Origin: Mycobacteriaceae bacterium
GTDB lineage: Bacteria; Actinomycetota; Actinomycetes; Mycobacteriales; Mycobacteriaceae
Direction: 5' to 3'
DNA length: 64,000 nt
Assembly: GCA_019749805.1 (NCBI GenBank)
Contig: JAIEPH010000033.1
Coordinates: forward strand, 1-64,000
Shown: piece by piece, positions 34,581-43,220 of the stretch
Layout: each line of letters starts with the position of its first letter
Position numbering within the stretch: position 1 is the stretch's first letter
The notes under the pieces: generated by a model
What the model was told of the DNA's origin: nothing
The model's database searches: none
The model's input: the letters and a program-made list of their open reading frames with translations, nothing else
Made by a program: the position numbers and the translations under genes

Positions 34581-34789
34581 AGCCCATTAGTCAGCTGGGG
34601 TACGAAGAAGCCCGCGATGAGCTGATCGCCGTGGTGCAGCAGTTGGAGCAGGGCGGACTGGACCTGGACACCTCGCTGAAGTTGTGGGAACGGGGCGAGG
34701 AGCTGGCCAAACGATGCGAGGAGCACCTCGCGGGAGCGCGTAAGCGGGTGGAGGAAGCGCTGGCCGCCAAGGACACGGGAGAAAGTTGA
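34577..34789 (+). CDS. xseB: Exodeoxyribonuclease VII small subunit
   Basis: A 70-residue helical subunit. The core [20 protein letters not shown] and [22 protein letters not shown] is the canonical XseB pattern. Its ATG overlaps the xseA TGA. Several copies coat the coiled arm of XseA. Confidence 0.97.
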   Translation: MKPISQLGYEEARDELIAVVQQLEQGGLDLDTSLKLWERGEELAKRCEEHLAGARKRVEEALAAKDTGES

Positions 34790-34823
34790 GATCGGAACGA
34801 TTTCCGGCATTGAGGGTCGAAAC

Positions 34824-34837
34824 TGTAACACGTTTCA
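34824..34837. promoter_or_regulatory. KstR operator upstream of the 3beta-HSD gene
   Basis: TGTAACACGTTTCA fits exactly the KstR consensus T-nn-AAC-nn-GTT-nn-A of the mycobacterial cholesterol-catabolism repressor. It lies 16 bases before the ATG of the dehydrogenase, so binding would block initiation; 3-keto-cholestenoyl-CoA ligands should relieve it. Confidence 0.8.
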
Positions 34838-34852
34838 GTTATTCTGCTCGGC

Positions 34853-35965
34853 ATGGGTGATTCAACGTTGACCACCGAACTCGGCCGCGTACTCGTCACC
34901 GGTGGCTCCGGATTCGTCGGCGCCAACCTGGTAACCGAACTACTCGAGCGCGGACACGACGTCCGCTCGTTCGATCGCGCCCCCTCGCCGCTGCCCGCAC
35001 ATCCGCGGCTCGAAGTCCTCGAGGGTGACATCTGCGACGAAGAGACCGTCGCCGCCGCCGTCGCCGGCGTGGACACCGTGTTCCACACCGCCGCGATCAT
35101 CGACCTGATGGGCGGTGCGTCGGTCACCGAGGAATACCGCAGGCGCAGCTTCTCGGTCAACGTCACAGGCACCGAGAACCTGGTGCACGCCGCGCAGGCG
35201 GCCGGGGTGAAGCGCTTCGTCTACACCGCCTCCAACAGCGTCGTGATGGGCGGCAAGAAGATCTCCGGCGGAGACGAAACCCTGCCCTACACCGAACGCT
35301 TCAACGACCTCTACACCGAGACGAAGGTGGTTGCGGAGAAGTTCGTCCTGTCGCAGAACGGTCAGGGTGGACTGCTCACCTGCTCGGTCCGGCCCAGCGG
35401 CATCTGGGGCCGCGGCGACCAGACGATGTTCCGCAAGGTGTTCGAGAGCGTGCTCGCCGGACACGTCAAGGTGCTCGTGGGCGGCAAGAACGTCAAGCTC
35501 GACAACTCCTACGTGCACAACCTGATTCACGGTTTCATCCTCGCTGCACAGCATCTGGTGCCCGGCGGGAGCGCACCGGGGCAGGCGTACTTCATCAACG
35601 ACGGCGACCCGATCAACATGTTCGAGTTCTCCCGGCCCGTGGTGGAGGCGTGCGGCCAGCGTTACCCCAAGATCCGCGTGCCCGGCCGGCTGGTGTGGTT
35701 CGCGATGACGGTGTGGCAGTGGTTCCATTTCAAGTTCGGCATCCCCAAGCCGATGATCGAACCCCTCGGCGTCGAACGGCTGTACCTCGACAACTACTTC
35801 TCCATCGCGAAAGCGAAGCGCGACCTCGGGTACGAGCCGCTGTTCACCACCGAGCAGGCAATGAAAGAGTGCTTGCCCTACTACGTCGACCTTTTCCACA
35901 AGATGAAGAACGAAGGCGATGCGCCGGCCGTCAGCATCGCCGGCACCGCACCGCCCGAAGGCTGA
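34853..35965 (+). CDS. 3beta-hydroxysteroid dehydrogenase (Rv1106c-like)
   Basis: A 370-residue extended SDR that oxidises 3beta-hydroxysterols, for example cholesterol to cholestenone, with NAD. The Rossmann motif VLVTGGSGFVGANLV is at residues 13-27, and the catalytic Tyr-x-x-x-Lys is YTETKVVAEKF near 156-160. A hydrophobic region near residue 285 (LVWFAMTVWQWFHF) suggests membrane contact with the sterol. Preceded by an exact KstR operator. Downstream of xseB by 63 bases but with its own regulated promoter. Confidence 0.93.
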   Translation: MGDSTLTTELGRVLVTGGSGFVGANLVTELLERGHDVRSFDRAPSPLPAHPRLEVLEGDICDEETVAAAVAGVDTVFHTAAIIDLMGGASVTEEYRRRSFSVNVTGTENLVHAAQAAGVKRFVYTASNSVVMGGKKISGGDETLPYTERFNDLYTETKVVAEKFVLSQNGQGGLLTCSVRPSGIWGRGDQTMFRKVFESVLAGHVKVLVGGKNVKLDNSYVHNLIHGFILAAQHLVPGGSAPGQAYFINDGDPINMFEFSRPVVEACGQRYPKIRVPGRLVWFAMTVWQWFHFKFGIPKPMIEPLGVERLYLDNYFSIAKAKRDLGYEPLFTTEQAMKECLPYYVDLFHKMKNEGDAPAVSIAGTAPPEG

Positions 35966-35986
35966 TCCCTTTCGCCGTACCGCGCG

Positions 35987-36265
35987 TCAGCTGACGAGGT
36001 GAACGGGGTGTCGGGTGACTGCCTCGATCCGCGACCCGGCCCGGTGTAAGAGTTCGGTCCCCAGGGCGATCAGCCCACGCGCTGCGGCGATCTCCTCACC
36101 GATCATGGGCTGGCTGGGGTCCCTGGGATTGCGGCGGGCGTCGCCAACCGCGGTCATGCTGTCGCCGTCGTCGAAGTCGACGCGGACGGTCGCATGCGTA
36201 TGCGTCTCGTCCTCATCGAACCGGATCTCGATGCGCCACGTGGTTGTCAGATCTCTGTCGTACAT
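35987..36265 (-). CDS. DUF1876 (dsRBD-fold) protein
   Basis: A 92-residue protein of the DUF1876 family, with WRIEIRFDEDETHTHATVRVDF and the GDARRNPRDPSQPMIGEEIAAARGL motif. The fold resembles a double-stranded RNA-binding domain but the function is not established. It is convergent with the 3beta-HSD gene and divergent from the sulfatase. The 210 bases to the sulfatase hold its promoter and otherwise nothing I recognise. Confidence 0.9.
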   Translation of the reverse strand: MYDRDLTTTWRIEIRFDEDETHTHATVRVDFDDGDSMTAVGDARRNPRDPSQPMIGEEIAAARGLIALGTELLHRAGSRIEAVTRHPVHLVS

Positions 36266-36475
36266 GTTTGGGTCTCCGCCCTCTGCCTGGTACGTACAGA
36301 CTGCTCCTCTCCGGGCGTTTGCGGGCGAAAACTGCCAGGTAAGTATCCGCTGAGAGCCGCGGCGAAGTGCCGCGCAAACGGCCTGGAGCGGAATAATGTC
36401 GAAGACTTCCTGGCAAGCGACTGATAGGCCAGACCTTCCGCGTACGGCCGCGACAATTCAAGAAGGAGATCGTGC

Positions 36476-38020
36476 ATGCCTGACAAAAAACCGAACATTC
36501 TCGTCATCTGGGGTGACGACATCGGGATCTCTAACCTGAGCTGCTACAGCCGGGGATTGATGGGGTACTTCACTCCCAACATCGACCGGATCGCAGACGA
36601 GGGAATGCTTTTCACCGATTCCTACGGTGAACAGAGCTGTACCGCCGGGCGGTCGTCGTTCATCACCGGGCAGAGCGTCTACCGCACCGGCATGAGCAAG
36701 GTCGGCATGCCCGGCGTCGACATCGGCCTGCAAAAGGAAGACCCGACGATCGCCGAACTCCTCAAGCCGATGGGTTATGCAACCGGACAGTTCGGCAAGA
36801 ACCACCTAGGCGACCTCAACAAGTTTCTGCCGACCGCGCACGGATTCGACGAGTTCTTCGGCAACCTGTACCACCTCAACGCCGAGGAAGAACCCGAGCA
36901 TGAGGACTATCCGACGGCCGAGGAGGCGCCATTGCTCCGCAAGGCACTGCTGCCGCGTGGCGTCATCCACTCCTGGGCAACCGAGGAGGACTCTGGAGAA
37001 GTCGATGACCGGTACGGCCCCGTCGGCAAGCAACGGATCGAGGACACGGGGCCGCTGACGAAGGAGCGAATGGAGACCATCGACGACGAGACGACGTCAG
37101 CGTGTGTGGATTTCATTCGGCGTCAGCACGAGGCGGACACTCCGTTCTTCGTGTGGATGAACATGACGCATATGCACTTCCGGACCCACACGAAGCCCGA
37201 GAGCCGCGGGCAGGCGGGACGCTGGCAGTCGCCGTACCACGACACGATGATCGACCATGACCGCAATGTCGGCACGCTGCTGGATCTCGTCGACGAACTC
37301 GGGATCGCTGAAGACACCATCGTCATCTACAGCACCGACAACGGCCCGCACGCGAACAGTTGGCCAGATGGTGCCACAACCCCGTTCCGCAGCGAGAAGG
37401 CCACCAACTGGGAGGGCGCCTTCCGAATCCCGGAGATGATCCGCTGGACAGGAAAAATCAAGCCACGCACCGTTTCGAATGAGATTGTCCAGCACCATGA
37501 TTGGCTGCCGACATTCCTCGCCGCCGCGGGCGATGCCGACATCGTCGAGAAGCTCAAGAAGGGTCACAAAGCCGGCGACATGACCTACAAGGTGCACATC
37601 GACGGCTACAACCTGCTGCCGTACCTCACCGGCCAAGTCGACCAGAGCCCTCGGCGGGGAATGATCTACTTCTCCGACGACGGAGACGTACTGGGAATCC
37701 GCGCCGAGAATTGGAAGATCGTGTTCATGGAGCAGCGCTGCCCAGGCACTCTGCAGGTGTGGTTCGAACCGTTCACCCCGCTACGCGCACCGAAGCTGTT
37801 CAATCTACGCACTGATCCGTACGAGCACGCTGATGTTACGTCAAACACCTACTGGGACTGGCTTATTGATCGTCTCTACCTGATGTTCTACGGGTCGGCG
37901 ATCGTCAACCAGTTCCTGGAGACCTTCAAGGAGTTCTCGCCACGGCAGGAACCGGCGTCGTTCACCATCGACAACGCGGTCGAGGAACTGGAGAAGTTCC
38001 TGGCCACCCGGGGCGGCTGA
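36476..38020 (+). CDS. Arylsulfatase-type sulfatase with formylglycine site
   Basis: A 514-residue type I sulfatase, ATG after an AAGGAGAT site. The metal-binding pair Asp14-Asp15 is in IWGDDIG. Cys55 in QSCTAGRSSF is the site converted to formylglycine, with Arg59 completing the CxAxR signature. Lys108 and His110 are in FGKNHLGD, and the second metal pair is in STDNGPH. No signal peptide is visible, so it may act in the cytosol on imported sulfate esters. First gene of an operon that also encodes its activating enzyme. Substrate unknown. Confidence 0.94.
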   Translation: MPDKKPNILVIWGDDIGISNLSCYSRGLMGYFTPNIDRIADEGMLFTDSYGEQSCTAGRSSFITGQSVYRTGMSKVGMPGVDIGLQKEDPTIAELLKPMGYATGQFGKNHLGDLNKFLPTAHGFDEFFGNLYHLNAEEEPEHEDYPTAEEAPLLRKALLPRGVIHSWATEEDSGEVDDRYGPVGKQRIEDTGPLTKERMETIDDETTSACVDFIRRQHEADTPFFVWMNMTHMHFRTHTKPESRGQAGRWQSPYHDTMIDHDRNVGTLLDLVDELGIAEDTIVIYSTDNGPHANSWPDGATTPFRSEKATNWEGAFRIPEMIRWTGKIKPRTVSNEIVQHHDWLPTFLAAAGDADIVEKLKKGHKAGDMTYKVHIDGYNLLPYLTGQVDQSPRRGMIYFSDDGDVLGIRAENWKIVFMEQRCPGTLQVWFEPFTPLRAPKLFNLRTDPYEHADVTSNTYWDWLIDRLYLMFYGSAIVNQFLETFKEFSPRQEPASFTIDNAVEELEKFLATRGG

Positions 38021-38910
38021 TGCTCGAGTCGTGGACCGACGGACCTACGAAGTCGGCCATCGTCGACTTCGTAGCGCGGGTCACCTCCGAGGGTCCGGAT
38101 TACGTTGCCCCCGACGCGCGAGTCGCCGTGTTCGACAACGACGGCACGTTATGGTGCGAGAAGCCGATGTACATCCAGCTGGATTTCCTCCTTCGGCGGT
38201 TCAAGGAGCAGGCCGAAGCGACTCCGTCGCTGCGCGATCAACAGCCGTACAAGGCTGCTTATTCCGGCGACCTCCAATGGCTGGGCAACGCGGTCACGAA
38301 GCACTACCAGGGCGACGACACCGATCTGAAACCGTTGATGGGAGCGATACTGCGAGCCCATCACGAGATCACGGTCGAGGAGCATGCTGGCCGGGTCAAC
38401 ACGTTCTTCGCCGACGCGAAGCACCCGACACTTGGCAGGGCCTACACGTCCTGTGGGTATCAGCCGATGGTGGACCTGCTCCGCCATCTCGAGGCCAATG
38501 GCTTCACCAACTACATCGTCTCCGGTGGCGGCCGCGACTTCATGCGCCCGGTTACCAGTGCGCTGTATGGCATTCCGCCCGAACGGGTGGTGGGCAGTTC
38601 GGTAGGCCTGGTCTATCGGGGCGGACATCTTTACACGACAGACCAACCGGAGTTCCTCGATGACGGCCCCATCAAACCCGTCCGGCTGTGGAGCCGAATC
38701 GGACGCCGCCCGATCTTCGCTGCAGGCAACTCCAACGGCGACATCGAGATGCTCGAGTTCACCGACGGCTTCCGCCTCTTGATCTTGCATGACGACGCAG
38801 ACCGCGAATTCGATTACACCGCAGGCGCGGAGAAGTCATTGAAACAGGCGGCGACCGATGACTGGACAGTCGTCAGCATGAAGAATGACTGGACGACGGT
38901 GTTCGCCTAG
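38020..38910 (+). CDS. HAD-family phosphatase (PSP-like)
   Basis: A 296-residue haloacid-dehalogenase-type hydrolase. Motif I FDNDGTLWCEKP (nucleophile Asp near residue 39), motif II YIVSGGGRDF near 168, and motif IV AGNSNGDIEML near 228 are intact. Its ATG shares one base with the sulfatase stop, so the two are coupled. Such HAD proteins recur in sulfatase gene clusters; whether it removes phosphate from the desulfated product is an inference. Confidence 0.9.
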   Translation: MLESWTDGPTKSAIVDFVARVTSEGPDYVAPDARVAVFDNDGTLWCEKPMYIQLDFLLRRFKEQAEATPSLRDQQPYKAAYSGDLQWLGNAVTKHYQGDDTDLKPLMGAILRAHHEITVEEHAGRVNTFFADAKHPTLGRAYTSCGYQPMVDLLRHLEANGFTNYIVSGGGRDFMRPVTSALYGIPPERVVGSSVGLVYRGGHLYTTDQPEFLDDGPIKPVRLWSRIGRRPIFAAGNSNGDIEMLEFTDGFRLLILHDDADREFDYTAGAEKSLKQAATDDWTVVSMKNDWTTVFA

Positions 38911-38980
38911 TGTGTACACAGATCGGCGAATCAACTCGATACGCCCTGATTCTCGATCTCAATGCACACTTGAAGAAGCC

Positions 38981-39862
38981 ATGACGCCTGACGACCTCGT
39001 CTGGATCCCCTCGCAGACCGCGACGCTGGGATCGGATCGCCATTACCCCGAGGAGGCGCCGGCGCGGGTGGCTGACGTCGAGGGGTTCTGGATGATGGCC
39101 AGAGCCGTGACCAACAGTCAGTTCGCCGAGTTCGTCGATGCCACAGCGTATCTCACGGTCGCCGAGCGGCCGTTGAATCCCAGGGACTACCCGGACGCGC
39201 CGCCGGAGAATCTGCTGCCGGGGTCGATGGTGTTCACTCGCACAAAGGGCCCGGTGGACCTTCGGCACCTCAACCTGTGGTGGACGTGGACGCCCGGGGC
39301 GTCGTGGCGCCACCCTGTCGGTCCGCTCTCGTCGATCGACAAGCGCGTCGATCACCCCGTGGTACATATCGCATACGAAGACGCGGAAGCCTATGCGGCG
39401 TGGGCCGGTATGTCCCTGCCGACGGAGGCCGAATGGGAAACCGCCGCCCGCGGCGGACTCGACCACACCGAATACACGTGGGGTGACGAGCCGGAATCAC
39501 CTGACCAAGCTCGGGCCAACTACTGGCACGGCGACTTCCCGTGGCGGCCGGAGAAGGGGTACGGGCGCACCGCTCCGGTCGGCAGCTACCCGCCCAACGG
39601 CTACGGGCTGTTCGACATGGCCGGCAACGTGTGGGAATGGACCACCGACTGGTACGGCGAAACCCGCGACGACCAACCGTGTTGCGCCTCAGACAGTTGC
39701 GATCCGCGACAACCCCAGTTCCAGGTGCCGCGCAAGGTGGTCAAGGGCGGCTCGTTCCTGTGCGCCGACGTCTACTGTCTGCGATACCGCCCCGCCGCCA
39801 GACGTCCGCAGGCGGTTGACACCGGCATGAGCCACATCGGCTTTCGCTGCGTCAAACGCTGA
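38981..39862 (+). CDS. Formylglycine-generating enzyme (SUMF1/FGE family)
   Basis: A 293-residue copper-dependent oxidase that converts the sulfatase Cys to formylglycine. I start at the ATG at 38981 (MTPDDLVWIPSQTATLGSD), the usual family start. SLPTEAEWETAARGGLD, GYGLFDMAGNVWEWTTDWY and VKGGSFLCADVYCLRYRPAAR are family signatures, with the copper/substrate cysteines Cys261 and Cys266. It lies 70 bases after the HAD gene on the same strand as the sulfatase, so one transcript would supply enzyme and activator. Confidence 0.95.
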   Translation: MTPDDLVWIPSQTATLGSDRHYPEEAPARVADVEGFWMMARAVTNSQFAEFVDATAYLTVAERPLNPRDYPDAPPENLLPGSMVFTRTKGPVDLRHLNLWWTWTPGASWRHPVGPLSSIDKRVDHPVVHIAYEDAEAYAAWAGMSLPTEAEWETAARGGLDHTEYTWGDEPESPDQARANYWHGDFPWRPEKGYGRTAPVGSYPPNGYGLFDMAGNVWEWTTDWYGETRDDQPCCASDSCDPRQPQFQVPRKVVKGGSFLCADVYCLRYRPAARRPQAVDTGMSHIGFRCVKR

Positions 39863-39866
39863 TGAT

Positions 39867-40331
39867 CTAGCCCTTTTCAGCGGCCTTCTTGATCGCCGCA
39901 AGCGTGGCGGGTATGCCGCTCTCGGCCGCGGCGCGCCGCTTCTCGATCTCGGCGTCGGCCTGCTCGCCAAACCGCTCGCGGAAACCCGCTATACCTGCGG
40001 GCAGGAAGATCCATTCCTCAGTGAGCAGCGAGCCCGCTCCGTGGGGCGCGAAGGTGAAGCACCAGTACACCCAGCCGTTATTGACCTCCCACGCGAACCT
40101 GCGGCCGGGCTCGGCGGCCACGACCTGACTGCGGGTCTCCCACGTACGCCCGGGGATTTCGTTGCGGCCCGTGAACCATGCGCCTTCGCGCGGGCCTGCG
40201 CCCTCGTCCCACCAGCATTCCCGGCAGACGGGACTCCACTCGCCCATCCGCGTCACATCGGACACCATCTCGTAGAGGTCCTCGGGTGAGGCCGCCACGT
40301 GGACCGTCTGCGACATATTCAGATCGCTCAT
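39867..40331 (-). CDS. SRPBCC (polyketide cyclase-like) protein
   Basis: A 154-residue START/SRPBCC-fold protein: MSQTVHVAASPEDLYEMVSD, MGEWSPVCRECWW and WVYWCFTFAPHGAGSLLTEEW. The family binds hydrophobic ligands in a deep cavity; no catalytic residues can be assigned. Convergent with the FGE gene and divergent from the SDR pair. The KstR box in the shared 61-base gap lies 26 bases upstream of its start, so it may be in the same regulon. Confidence 0.85.
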   Translation of the reverse strand: MSDLNMSQTVHVAASPEDLYEMVSDVTRMGEWSPVCRECWWDEGAGPREGAWFTGRNEIPGRTWETRSQVVAAEPGRRFAWEVNNGWVYWCFTFAPHGAGSLLTEEWIFLPAGIAGFRERFGEQADAEIEKRRAAAESGIPATLAAIKKAAEKG

Positions 40332-40357
40332 TAGTCGAGTGTGTCAAAGCGCTAAGT

Positions 40358-40371
40358 TAGAACACGTTCCA
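40358..40371. promoter_or_regulatory. KstR operator between the SRPBCC and SDR genes
   Basis: TAGAACACGTTCCA is an exact T-nn-AAC-nn-GTT-nn-A match and differs by one base from the palindromic ideal KstR site. It lies in a 61-base divergent gap, 21 bases before the SDR start, and could repress both directions. Confidence 0.85.
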
Positions 40372-40392
40372 CTGCGTCGAAAGGGCAACCGT

Positions 40393-41160
40393 ATGAGCAA
40401 CGGGCGAGTGGCAGTCGTGATCGGAGGTGCGTCCGGCATCGGCTGGGCGACGGCGCAGGCCCTGGCGGTCGACGGCTGCCGCGTCACGATCGCCGACCTC
40501 AATGCGGACGGGGCGCGCGAGCGGGCCGGGGAACTGGGCGAGCCCCACACCGCTGCACAGGTGAACGTGACTGACGAAGCCTCGGTGGAACGCCTGTTCG
40601 ACGAGACCGGGCCGGTCGACGTCGTCGTGAACTGTGCGGGGTTCGGCAGCCTCGGCCTGATCACCGATCTTTCCGTCGACGAGTTTCGCGGCGTTGTCGA
40701 CGTCTGCCTCAACGGGTCGTTCATCGTCGCCAAGTACGCGGGACTGAAGCTGCGCGAAGGCGGATCGCTGGTCTCGATCAGCTCCTTGAACGGACGCCAA
40801 CCGGCCGTCGGGATGAGCGCCTACTGCTCGGCCAAGGCCGGGCTGTCGATGCTGACCCAGGTCGCGGCGCTGGAGTGGGGGCCGCGCGGCATCAGGGTCA
40901 ACGCGGTGGCGCCCGGTTTCGTCGACACGCCGCTGACGGCGGGCTCGTCGCTCATCCCCGGCCTGGTCGAGGACTACACCGAGAACACCGCGCTCGGGCG
41001 TGCGGGTAGGCCGGAGGACATCGCGAACGCGGTGGTGTTCCTGTGCTCGCCGCAGAACTCGTGGCTCACCGGTGAAGTGCTCGATCTCAACGGCGGCGCA
41101 CACCTGAAGAAGTACCCGGACGTACTGGGGCATGTGATGAAACTTGCGGAGGCGCGGTGA
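40393..41160 (+). CDS. SDR-family oxidoreductase
   Basis: A 255-residue classical short-chain dehydrogenase, start MSNGRVAVVIGGASGIG at 40393 after an AAAGGG site. The cofactor motif GGASGIG is at residues 11-17 and Asp after strand 2 (IADLNADG) suggests NAD. NCAGFG, the catalytic Ser in SISSLNG and YCSAKAGL (Tyr-x-x-x-Lys) are all present. Behind an exact KstR operator, so likely induced by sterols. Specific substrate unknown. Confidence 0.92.
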   Translation: MSNGRVAVVIGGASGIGWATAQALAVDGCRVTIADLNADGARERAGELGEPHTAAQVNVTDEASVERLFDETGPVDVVVNCAGFGSLGLITDLSVDEFRGVVDVCLNGSFIVAKYAGLKLREGGSLVSISSLNGRQPAVGMSAYCSAKAGLSMLTQVAALEWGPRGIRVNAVAPGFVDTPLTAGSSLIPGLVEDYTENTALGRAGRPEDIANAVVFLCSPQNSWLTGEVLDLNGGAHLKKYPDVLGHVMKLAEAR

Positions 41161-41984
41161 GTTTCGCCGGTAAACAGGCCATCGTCACGGGCGCCGGATC
41201 GGGGATCGGCGCAGCGTTGTGCCGCGCGCTGGTTCAAGCGGGCGCGCATGTGGTCTGCACCGACATAGACGGTGAGGCCGCCGAGCGGACCGCCGCGCCG
41301 CTCGGCGACAACGCACGGGCCGCGCGACTCGATGTCACCGACGCGGCGGCGGTGCAGGCCGTCATCGACGGCGTGGTCGACCGCTCCGGCCGACTCGACC
41401 TGATGTTCAACAACGCGGGAATCTGTTGGGGCGGCGACACCGAGCTGCTGACGCTGGACCAGTGGAACGCGATCATCGACATCAACCTGCGCGGTGTCGT
41501 CCATGGCGTTGCGGCGGCCTACCCGCTGATGCTGCGCCAGGGCCACGGCCACATCGTCAACACCGCGTCGATGGCAGGCCTTGCCGCGGCCGGCCAGATC
41601 ACCAGTTACGTGACGACCAAACATGCCGTCGTCGGGTTGTCGATGGCGTTGCGCTCCGAAGCAGTCCCACGCGGCGTCGGCGTGCTCGTGGTGTGCCCGG
41701 CCGCCGTCGAGACGCCGATCCTCGACAAGGGCGCCATCGGCGGGTTCGTCGGCCGTGACTACTTCTTGCAAACGCAGGGCGGCAAGCCGTACGACGCCGA
41801 CCGGTTGGCGCAGGACACCCTGCGCGCGGTCGAGAAGAACAAGGCGATCCTGGTGAAGCCCCGGATCGCGCGCGTTCAATGGCTGTTCGCCAGGCTCGCA
41901 CCCACACTGATGAATCGCATGTCGATGCGGTTCATCGAGGGTCAACGCGCCAAACAGGTCGAGGGCCGAGCGAAAGTTCTGTAG
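41157..41984 (+). CDS. SDR-family oxidoreductase
   Basis: A 275-residue short-chain dehydrogenase, GTG start overlapping the previous SDR stop by four bases. TGAGSGIGAALCRAL at residues 10-24, CTDIDGE for NAD preference, NNAGICW, NTASMAGLAAAGQ, and YVTTKHAVV as the Tyr-x-x-x-Lys motif. The C-terminal 40 residues (VQWLFARLAPTLMNRMSMRF) are an amphipathic extension that could contact membrane. Co-expressed with the upstream SDR, hence also in the presumed KstR unit. Confidence 0.92.
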   Translation: MSFAGKQAIVTGAGSGIGAALCRALVQAGAHVVCTDIDGEAAERTAAPLGDNARAARLDVTDAAAVQAVIDGVVDRSGRLDLMFNNAGICWGGDTELLTLDQWNAIIDINLRGVVHGVAAAYPLMLRQGHGHIVNTASMAGLAAAGQITSYVTTKHAVVGLSMALRSEAVPRGVGVLVVCPAAVETPILDKGAIGGFVGRDYFLQTQGGKPYDADRLAQDTLRAVEKNKAILVKPRIARVQWLFARLAPTLMNRMSMRFIEGQRAKQVEGRAKVL

Positions 41985-41993
41985 AAATAGCGC

Positions 41994-43220
41994 GTGAACA
42001 CCGAATTCACGCTGACACAGAAGCGCGCGCTTGCCGTCGCGACCGTCGTCGCGATCGCCTTCGGCGCGTACTTCCTGCGTGGGTATTTCATTCTGATCGT
42101 GGTCGCCGCGGTGGCGGCCTACCTGTTCCAGCCGCTCTACACGCGGCTCAACAAGAAACTCGGTGCGGGATTGTCGGCGACGCTGACGCTGCTGGCCGCA
42201 TTCGCGGCGGTGATCGTGCCGTTGAGCCTGTTCGTGTTCCTTGCGGTCATCCAGATCACCACCATGGTCGAGCGGGTCGCCGTCTGGGTCGAGCGCACCG
42301 ACCTGTCGGCCCTCGGCAACCGGTCGTTGGCATTGGCCAACGAACTGCTGCACCGCGTGCCGTTTGTCGACTACACGATCACCCCTGAGTCACTGCAGGA
42401 TTCGATGACGACCGTTGCACAGGAAGTCGGCAAGTGGTTACTCGACCTACTCCAGGGCGCGGCCGGCGGTGCGTTCGGCGCTATCACTGCGGCGATCCTG
42501 TTCCTGTACGTGTTCCTGTCGCTGCTGACCAACCGGGACAAGGTGCTGCTGCTCATCCGGCGACTGAATCCGCTGGGCGAGGAGATCACCGACCTGTACA
42601 TGTCGAAGATGGGCGCGATGGTCAAGGGCACCGTAATGGGCCAGTTCGTCATCGCCGTCTGCCAGGGTGTCGCAGGCGCGGCGTCGATCTACATCGCCGG
42701 GTTCCACCAGGGCTTCTTCCTGCTCGCCGTTCTACTGTCGGCGCTGTCGGTCATTCCGCTCGGAAGCGGCATCATCACCATCCCGTTCGGTGTCGGAATG
42801 ATCCTGTTCGGCAATGTCTACGGCGGCATATTCGTGATCCTGTTCCACCTCATCGTGGTGACGAACATCGACAACTTCCTGCGCCCCATACTGGTTCCCC
42901 GCGCTGCCCGCCTGGACTCGGCATTGATGCTGCTGGCGGTGTTCGCCGGCATCGCGATGTTCGGCGCGTGGGGCATCGTGATCGGGCCGGTGCTGATGAT
43001 CGTCATCGTCACCACGATCAGCGTGTATCTGGCCGTATACAAGGGCGTGCCGATGGATCAGCCCGACGGGAAGGACACCCAACCCAAGAAGCGAAACCCG
43101 TTGTGGCGGTTGGGCCGCCGCATCAAACAGAAGCGCGAACAAGCCAAGGAAGAGCCCCAGAGCGAGGACGAACCCGAGAAGGACGAAAAGTCGCCCGCTG
43201 CTACGTCAAGCGCTGATTGA
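41994..43220 (+). CDS. AI-2E family transporter (Rv1101c-like)
   Basis: A 408-residue membrane protein, GTG start. About seven to eight hydrophobic segments: AVATVVAIAFGAYFLRGYF first, then a pair near 55-85, a long extracytoplasmic loop, and a C-terminal cluster with PLGSGIITIPFGVGM, NIDNFLRPILV and FGAWGIVIGPVL, the hallmarks of the AI-2E/PerM family. The C-terminal 55 residues are charged and cytosolic. Actual cargo is unknown; AI-2 export is only the family name. Ten bases after the SDR pair, so read-through is possible. Confidence 0.92.
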   Translation: MNTEFTLTQKRALAVATVVAIAFGAYFLRGYFILIVVAAVAAYLFQPLYTRLNKKLGAGLSATLTLLAAFAAVIVPLSLFVFLAVIQITTMVERVAVWVERTDLSALGNRSLALANELLHRVPFVDYTITPESLQDSMTTVAQEVGKWLLDLLQGAAGGAFGAITAAILFLYVFLSLLTNRDKVLLLIRRLNPLGEEITDLYMSKMGAMVKGTVMGQFVIAVCQGVAGAASIYIAGFHQGFFLLAVLLSALSVIPLGSGIITIPFGVGMILFGNVYGGIFVILFHLIVVTNIDNFLRPILVPRAARLDSALMLLAVFAGIAMFGAWGIVIGPVLMIVIVTTISVYLAVYKGVPMDQPDGKDTQPKKRNPLWRLGRRIKQKREQAKEEPQSEDEPEKDEKSPAATSSAD

